Part shown: piece by piece, positions 37,240 through 41,939 of the stretch
Layout: each line of letters begins with the position of its first letter
Numbering within the stretch: the stretch's first letter is position 1
NCBI GenBank assembly: GCA_964372415.1
Contig: CAYJQH010000007.1
Span: 1-41,939, forward strand
Direction of reading: 5' to 3'
Length of the DNA stretch: 41,939 nt
Source of the DNA: JAGORL01 sp964372415
GTDB lineage: Bacteria; Patescibacteriota; Patescibacteriia; UBA9934
Made by a program: the position numbers and the translations under genes
Notes under the pieces: model-generated
The model's database searches: none
The model's input: only the letters and a program-made list of their open reading frames with translations
What the model was told of the DNA's origin: nothing

Positions 37240-38802
37240 TTATTGTTGATTGTTCATCTCGGTCATCACTCCGCCGAAAACCTCAAGGAGTTCCGCTGCT
37301 GGATCGGCTCCTGCGGGACGTTTGTGTTCAAAAACTACTAGCACACGTTTCATGATAACCGCCTCAATGGCGTCCTCTAGAATTCGTTGATTCTTAGCCT
37401 CACGCATTTTTTCGACGTGCATTAGGTAGGGGAAGGCTATGACCACCCTGCCAGCCTCGGCTCTTAGAATCTCAGCATTTTGCAAAACCAACGGTAAGGC
37501 AACGTTTGTTTCGCCAACTAGGGCGACGCAGCGAGCCCATTTATCGCGCAGATCGTTGACTTGTGCTTCGGTAACGATCTCTTCGGTGGTTGGTTCTGCG
37601 GCAACCCGTAAGGGAACAGGTGGCGTTGAGGTTACTTTGAAGGTAGCCAAACTAAGGGCCTTGGTGGTGGCTATGGGTGCCCGAAAGTTGGCCCCCAAAC
37701 GGGGGCCAGGTGGTTGTCCTCCAAGACAAAATGTAATGAGGGCAATTTCTAGCGGCAATTGGGGGAGATGTGAGGGCGTGCTCCGACCTCGAGCCTGGAG
37801 CACCAGGTCCAGCAATTGTTCTATTTCCTGTGATGTTAATAGGGTTTTGCAAACATCAAGCGTAGATTTAGTAGCCGTATCGAGTTGATCATCATGAGTG
37901 CCACCCAGGCTTGTAAGGAGAAGCGAGCGGGTAACGGCCAATAGTTCATCAAGCAGATGTCGCATTGAGGCTCCCTCTTCGACGCTTTTAGTAAGAAGAG
38001 ACACGATACTTGATGAATCTTTTTGTGCTATCACTTCAAGAAGTTTACGTACCGCCTCGGTATGGGTGGCTGGCAAAACAAGTGAAGCCTCTTTGCTTGA
38101 AATGTGCTCTTCGCCGAGAGCCAAAACCTGAGCCAGAAGACTTTCCGCGTCGCGCAAACAACCTTCGGAAAGTCTGGCGATTGTAGCTAGAACTGTTTCT
38201 TCAACTGTCACCCCCTCAGCAGTTGAAAGTTTCTTAAGTCGAGCAATTATTTCATCGGCTGGAATTCGATGAAAATCAAAACGTTGGCAGCGGGAAATAA
38301 TAGTGGCTGGAATTTTATGGAGCTCGGTAGTAGCCAAAATGAACATGGCATGCTCAGGCGGTTCTTCAAGAGTTTTGAGAAGTGCGTTGAACGATGAGGT
38401 CGAAAGCATGTGCACTTCGTCGATGATAAATACCTTAAATTTACCGCGCGACGGCGCAAAACGAACGTTCTCAATAATGTTTTCACGGGTCTCCTCAACC
38501 CTAGTTTGTGAGGCAGCGTCAATTTCTACTATATCCAAAAAACGACCTTGTTTGGCCTCACAACACGAAGCACAGGTATTACATGGCTCAGCCTGCCCAA
38601 TCTGTCTAGCCTCACAGTTTACGGCTCGTGCCAACAGACGAGCAATGGTTGTTTTCCCCACTCCCCGTGGGCCAGCAAAAAGATAGGCGTGCGCAACCTT
38701 GCCGCCTGACAGTTGATTCATGATGGTTTTAACCACGTGTTGTTGCTCGGTAACTTCGGCAAAGGTGAGAGGACGATATTTTCGGTAGAGAACGTCAGCC
38801 AT
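37240..38802 (-). CDS. dnaX: DNA polymerase III subunit gamma/tau
   Basis: 520 residues; the clamp-loader ATPase of the replicase. VLYRKYRPLTFAEVTEQ is the hallmark start; Walker A GPRGVGKT (44-51), zinc ligands Cys63, Cys74, Cys77, Cys80, Walker B VFIIDEVHM and sensor 1/SRC in ATTELHKIPATIISRCQRFDFH. Domains II-III follow to about residue 355. A linker (GGQPPGPRLGANFRAPIAT) then leads to a C-terminal domain of about 130 residues. The linker is coded by an 8-bp palindrome (37689-37708). The tau-type tail is short. A TGC-TAGTAT extended -10 (38811-38816) lies 8 nt before the ATG. Confidence 0.96.
   Translation of the reverse strand: MADVLYRKYRPLTFAEVTEQQHVVKTIMNQLSGGKVAHAYLFAGPRGVGKTTIARLLARAVNCEARQIGQAEPCNTCASCCEAKQGRFLDIVEIDAASQTRVEETRENIIENVRFAPSRGKFKVFIIDEVHMLSTSSFNALLKTLEEPPEHAMFILATTELHKIPATIISRCQRFDFHRIPADEIIARLKKLSTAEGVTVEETVLATIARLSEGCLRDAESLLAQVLALGEEHISSKEASLVLPATHTEAVRKLLEVIAQKDSSSIVSLLTKSVEEGASMRHLLDELLAVTRSLLLTSLGGTHDDQLDTATKSTLDVCKTLLTSQEIEQLLDLVLQARGRSTPSHLPQLPLEIALITFCLGGQPPGPRLGANFRAPIATTKALSLATFKVTSTPPVPLRVAAEPTTEEIVTEAQVNDLRDKWARCVALVGETNVALPLVLQNAEILRAEAGRVVIAFPYLMHVEKMREAKNQRILEDAIEAVIMKRVLVVFEHKRPAGADPAAELLEVFGGVMTEMNNQQ
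37689..37708. repeat. in-frame palindrome within dnaX
   Basis: Perfect arms TGGCCCCC (37689-37696) and GGGGGCCA (37701-37708), 4-nt loop; codes PGPRLGA in the domain III to tail linker. Confidence 0.8.
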
Positions 38803-38810
38803 ACTCGGAC

Positions 38811-38816
38811 ATACTA
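38811..38816 (-). promoter_or_regulatory. extended -10 of dnaX
   Basis: Minus strand TGC then TAGTAT, 8 nt from the dnaX ATG; a TTGGAC lies 19 bp further up. Predicted leaderless or nearly so. Confidence 0.4.
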
Positions 38817-38902
38817 GCAGAGTAATTCACAAGACGTCCAAGACATTGTAGACATCAGCTTCTTCTTTACGTCTCGGGCCTTTAGAACGTCAAAAAATAT
38901 AC

Positions 38903-41437
38903 TTAGAGCGCCGGTGGTAAGGAAGGTGGTTTAGGCAGAATTCGTTCGCGTTTATTTAAGCCAGCGCGGTCAAGAATCTCCCGTTCGACCATTGCTTTGT
39001 CACGACCGAACTGTAAACGACAAATTTCTTTAAGTGCTGCGGCCACCTTTTTACTACCATTAACTGGCGGGTAGGCCTTCATAGTAAATGGCTTGGCTTG
39101 AGCGTTATCAATGATCATACGCACGTTCCAAGTGAACATATCACTATTCAAAAGATCTTGACCGGTGAAAGTCGGCGCAAAAACCTTTTCCAGGACCTCA
39201 ATATCATCAGGCCCAACGCGGGCTACAAACATACTACCAACGTTACCTAATACCGCGTCACGAATTTCACTTTTTCCGTCACGCACAAGTTGCCCCATGT
39301 ATTGGTGTGCCAAAACAAGATTGAGACGATATTTTCGAGCTTCGGATAAAATAGTGGCAATTGAAGGGGTAACAAAATTTTGGAATTCATCAATGTAAAG
39401 ATAAAAATCCTTACGTTGTTCTTCGGGAACATCTGCTCGAGTAAAGGCCGCCATTTGAAGTTTAGCCACAAGAATAAGCCCAAGGAGCGAAGCGTTCACC
39501 TCCCCGGTCTTGCCCTTAGACAGATTAACCAGAAGAATCTTGTTTTTGTCCATTATTTCTCTAAAGTTGAAGGCTGATTTTGACTGACCAATAATGTTGC
39601 GCATCATTTCGTTTTCCACAAAACGGCCAACCTTCGAAACCAAATAGCCCATCATTTCACTCTTGTGGTAGTCAGATGTTTTAGCCATCTCATCCTGCCA
39701 GAAAGATCTAACAACTGGGTCTTTAACCTTGGCTACCCAAGCCTTTTGAAAAGCCTCATCAGCAATCATGCGGGGAATTTCTACAAGTGTACCGGGATTT
39801 TGCACATCAGCCATGAGCGTTAGCATGTAGTTACGCATGTTGTGTTCAAACATTGGGCCGATCATTTCTGGCGGAAACAACATGTAAAAAATGCTGATCA
39901 TCTCCTGGACCGCAAAGTCGCGCATCTGTTCGTTAGGCGCCTCAAGCATGTTAAGACCCATTGGTCGCTCGGTGTCCGAAGGGTTAAAATAAACCACGTC
40001 ATCAATGCGATCTTTGGGAATCAAACCCAAAAGATCGTCGGCCAAATCACCGTGGGGGTCGATTACACAAACACCATGTCCGGCTTGGATATCCTGGACG
40101 GCAAGATTTTTTATAAATTCAGTTTTACCGGAACCAGTTTTACCAATGATATACATGTGCCTTCGACGATCGGCGTCTTTCATGTAAAGCTCCGTCTTTT
40201 TACCGCGGTACATGTTGTACCCAAGATGAAGTCCGCTAGTTGCCACATTGGTTGGTGCTGGAGCAGTGCGCGCCGCCATCCAACGAATGTTAGGGGTCTC
40301 CGAGGTGGGTAGCGGCAAGTGCCATAAGCTTGCTAGTTCTTCGGAATTCAAAATAATGCCCTGCCGGTCATCAAAAGTCCTAAAAATAAAACCGTCAATG
40401 ATTCTTTTACGTGATGAGGGAATGCTTTTTTCAAATGAGTTGCCGTACTCATAAATATTGTATTGACCAAAGGCTTGAAGAACATTGCTCAAATACATCT
40501 GGGCTACTTCGGCGGTGTTGGCCGAGGCTACCACGCGAATCGTAGTTTCGAGTCCGGCCTTGCTCAGTTTGTTTTCAATCCCCTCGAGCATTTTGGTTTC
40601 GGCCGCCGACAGTCGACGTGCAGCCATTTTCTCTTTTGCTTTTTCAACCTTCTCCTTTGAGCTCAACCAACCGTGGCTTTTACCGCCACTTTTAGCTTCT
40701 GAATAGGTCATGCCCTGTTGCATGTTTTTAACAACCTTCAAACCAAAACTTCGCCAACCGCTTGTGGCTGGTCGAACAACATATTGAATAGCTACGCCGT
40801 CACCCTCAGCAACTTTTGACAGGGCGTTAGTCAAGGCGTTTAAGGGATCGCTATCAATTTCTTTGTACGTTTTAATTGGTAAAATATTTTCTCGCTTAAA
40901 CTTAATAAAACCTGCCACTATTGTTCCCTGTGGTGAGAACATGTTGTAATCCTCAATGGGTTCAACCGAAGCGTCACTCCACTGAGCGTTTAGCTGCTGC
41001 TCAACGAATTCCTGATATTTTCTAGGCACAGTGACGTAAAAAGTAACCAATTTGTCGTGCGATACGAGCTCCAAGGCAAAAACGTCCGACTCACCTCTAA
41101 GCCAGGACTTTATTCCCTTCTTGGCCTTGAGTCCACCCAAGGCCGCATACAAGGTTTCCGCAACCGCAATTTTTTCTCGAGTCACGGTCACTGACTCCAC
41201 CTGCTGCGTTTCGGCATCCTTCTTGTACCGCGGGATAGTTATCCGAAGCGTTACGAGTACATCCTGGCCACCGCGGGCATGAGCCTGCTTGGTCATGATT
41301 TTTTTAAGTAAAAACAATAAAATTAATACTAGTCCAAGGACAACAAGAAGTGTTGTAAAAAAAGGAATCAAGCTTAAAAACAGGCTGTTTACGGTTCCTG
41401 CAGTCACGGGAGATGAAATGGTTGCTAATTCATCCAC
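38903..41437 (-). CDS. membrane-anchored VirD4/HerA-type ATPase (type IV secretion-like)
   Basis: 844 residues. One N-terminal membrane segment (about 17-46, LFLSLIPFFTTLLVVLGLVL...), a large N-domain (50-390) of unknown fold, then a RecA-like motor: Walker A IIGKTGSGKTEFIKN near residue 432, VCVIDPHGDLADDLL after it, and Walker B FYLYIDEFQNF near 680, followed by ARKYRLNLVLAHQYMGQL. The DPHGD and DEFQNF signatures are those of the TraD/VirD4 and HerA/FtsK groups, which move DNA or protein through membranes. No other conjugation gene is in the window. It starts 2 bp after the upstream gene, so the two form a unit. Its substrate is unknown; DNA uptake or pilus-related roles are possible in CPR. 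Confidence 0.88.
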   Translation of the reverse strand: MDELATISSPVTAGTVNSLFLSLIPFFTTLLVVLGLVLILLFLLKKIMTKQAHARGGQDVLVTLRITIPRYKKDAETQQVESVTVTREKIAVAETLYAALGGLKAKKGIKSWLRGESDVFALELVSHDKLVTFYVTVPRKYQEFVEQQLNAQWSDASVEPIEDYNMFSPQGTIVAGFIKFKRENILPIKTYKEIDSDPLNALTNALSKVAEGDGVAIQYVVRPATSGWRSFGLKVVKNMQQGMTYSEAKSGGKSHGWLSSKEKVEKAKEKMAARRLSAAETKMLEGIENKLSKAGLETTIRVVASANTAEVAQMYLSNVLQAFGQYNIYEYGNSFEKSIPSSRKRIIDGFIFRTFDDRQGIILNSEELASLWHLPLPTSETPNIRWMAARTAPAPTNVATSGLHLGYNMYRGKKTELYMKDADRRRHMYIIGKTGSGKTEFIKNLAVQDIQAGHGVCVIDPHGDLADDLLGLIPKDRIDDVVYFNPSDTERPMGLNMLEAPNEQMRDFAVQEMISIFYMLFPPEMIGPMFEHNMRNYMLTLMADVQNPGTLVEIPRMIADEAFQKAWVAKVKDPVVRSFWQDEMAKTSDYHKSEMMGYLVSKVGRFVENEMMRNIIGQSKSAFNFREIMDKNKILLVNLSKGKTGEVNASLLGLILVAKLQMAAFTRADVPEEQRKDFYLYIDEFQNFVTPSIATILSEARKYRLNLVLAHQYMGQLVRDGKSEIRDAVLGNVGSMFVARVGPDDIEVLEKVFAPTFTGQDLLNSDMFTWNVRMIIDNAQAKPFTMKAYPPVNGSKKVAAALKEICRLQFGRDKAMVEREILDRAGLNKRERILPKPPSLPPAL

Positions 41438-41439
41438 AC

Positions 41440-41922
41440 TTAGACGATATTCAACTCGGCCTCGTAAAGATCAGACACCGCATCGAATTTAATTTTTGCT
41501 TCTTGCCGCAAATAGTGCACGTTCACTTTGGGAATCATTTCGAGCCAGGATACAATGCCCGTAAGCGCCTTGTGAGGACTCCACTTTTTATTTAATATCA
41601 TGCCGTAAATTTCAGCAGCGAGCTCTTCACCACGTTTCTTGAACACCGGCTGTCGATCAGCTGGTAGTTTTTCGTAAACGACCAGCAATTTGTCAGCGAG
41701 CGCTTTTTCTACGGACTTTAAGAGCTGATCTTTTACCGGTACGGCTTCAGGCACTTCATGAACCTGACTTAGTAGCGATGCTTGTGCTCCCTGCGCAACT
41801 AGCTGTTCAGGAGAAGCTGGACGCTGTTCGCTTGGTGCTGACATGACAACCTCAATCTTCGTCGACTCCATTTCGACGCGGGGTTTTTCGTTCACTTCTT
41901 GCCCACGCAACAACTCAGCCAT
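41440..41922 (-). CDS. hypothetical soluble protein, partner of the VirD4-like gene
   Basis: 160 residues, complete. The first 65 are Glu/Pro/Ala-rich and look disordered (EVNEKPRVEMES, SEQRPASPEQL); the rest (about 66-150) is helical, with KDQLLKSVEKALADKLLVVYEKL and KWSPHKALTGIVSWLEMIPK. No membrane helix or known motif. It is directly upstream of the VirD4-like ATPase with a 2-bp gap, so it may be its cytoplasmic adaptor. Function unknown. Confidence 0.72.
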   Translation of the reverse strand: MAELLRGQEVNEKPRVEMESTKIEVVMSAPSEQRPASPEQLVAQGAQASLLSQVHEVPEAVPVKDQLLKSVEKALADKLLVVYEKLPADRQPVFKKRGEELAAEIYGMILNKKWSPHKALTGIVSWLEMIPKVNVHYLRQEAKIKFDAVSDLYEAELNIV

Positions 41923-41939
41923 GGGCGTATTTTAGCACA

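Overview
This window looks like a chromosomal segment of a Candidate Phyla Radiation (Patescibacteria) bacterium, most plausibly of the Parcubacteria side. That is an inference from gene content and gene anatomy, not from a 16S gene. The pointers are a packed gene layout with 4-90 bp overlaps, an RNA polymerase alpha subunit that stops before the alpha-CTD, a 618-residue alanyl-tRNA synthetase without its C-terminal domain, a PriA-like protein without ATPase motifs followed by def-fmt, a lone VirD4/HerA-type ATPase, and many start codons without a Shine-Dalgarno sequence. TGA is used as a normal stop, so this is not a lineage with the recoded UGA.

Layout. 1-1,000 (minus): a WecG/TagA-type glycosyltransferase cut by the window edge and a small membrane protein. 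1,097-3,780: clpB behind a consensus promoter that carries a perfect CIRCE operator. 3,802-5,528: a divergent pair of unrecognised accessory genes, one with a nuclease-like motif, driven by overlapping promoters. 5,548-11,431: ppa, then a plus-strand run with a secreted transglycosylase-like protein, a LigB-like protein, a PriA-like protein, def and fmt. 11,428-17,523 (minus): a surface-polysaccharide cluster (flippase, three glycosyltransferases, O-antigen ligase/polymerase) ending with a DM13 protein. 17,606-21,863 (minus): a small acidic ORF and the ribosomal/RNA polymerase operon infA-rpmJ-rpsM-rpsK-rpsD-rpoA-rplQ-rplM-rpsI. 21,988-27,888 (minus): alaS, murJ, a secreted PKD/thrombospondin-3 protein, a GT2, tRNA-Arg(CCG) and a SpoU methyltransferase. 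27,921-36,222: RNA-modification and assembly genes (RlmD-like, Era, DusB, beta-CASP nuclease, RimK-like) mixed with envelope proteins. 36,325-37,238 (minus): an orphan gene and a transcription unit that holds a structured RNA candidate plus tRNA-Gln(CTG). 37,240-41,922 (minus): dnaX, the VirD4-like ATPase and its upstream partner.

How the genes work together: most are core translation, ribosome assembly, chaperone, replication and cell-wall functions; def and fmt cycle the N-formyl-methionine, and Wzx, GT and ligase genes build and export a surface glycan. The least explained material is (a) short palindromes placed in frame at linkers or insert positions of five conserved genes (GT4, alaS, rlmD-like, dus, dnaX), (b) a roughly 156-nt structured element with its own promoter just upstream of tRNA-Gln, (c) the divergent accessory pair, and (d) a small ORF whose start codon is locked in a 10-bp hairpin. 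All coordinates and motifs were read by eye; no similarity search was run.
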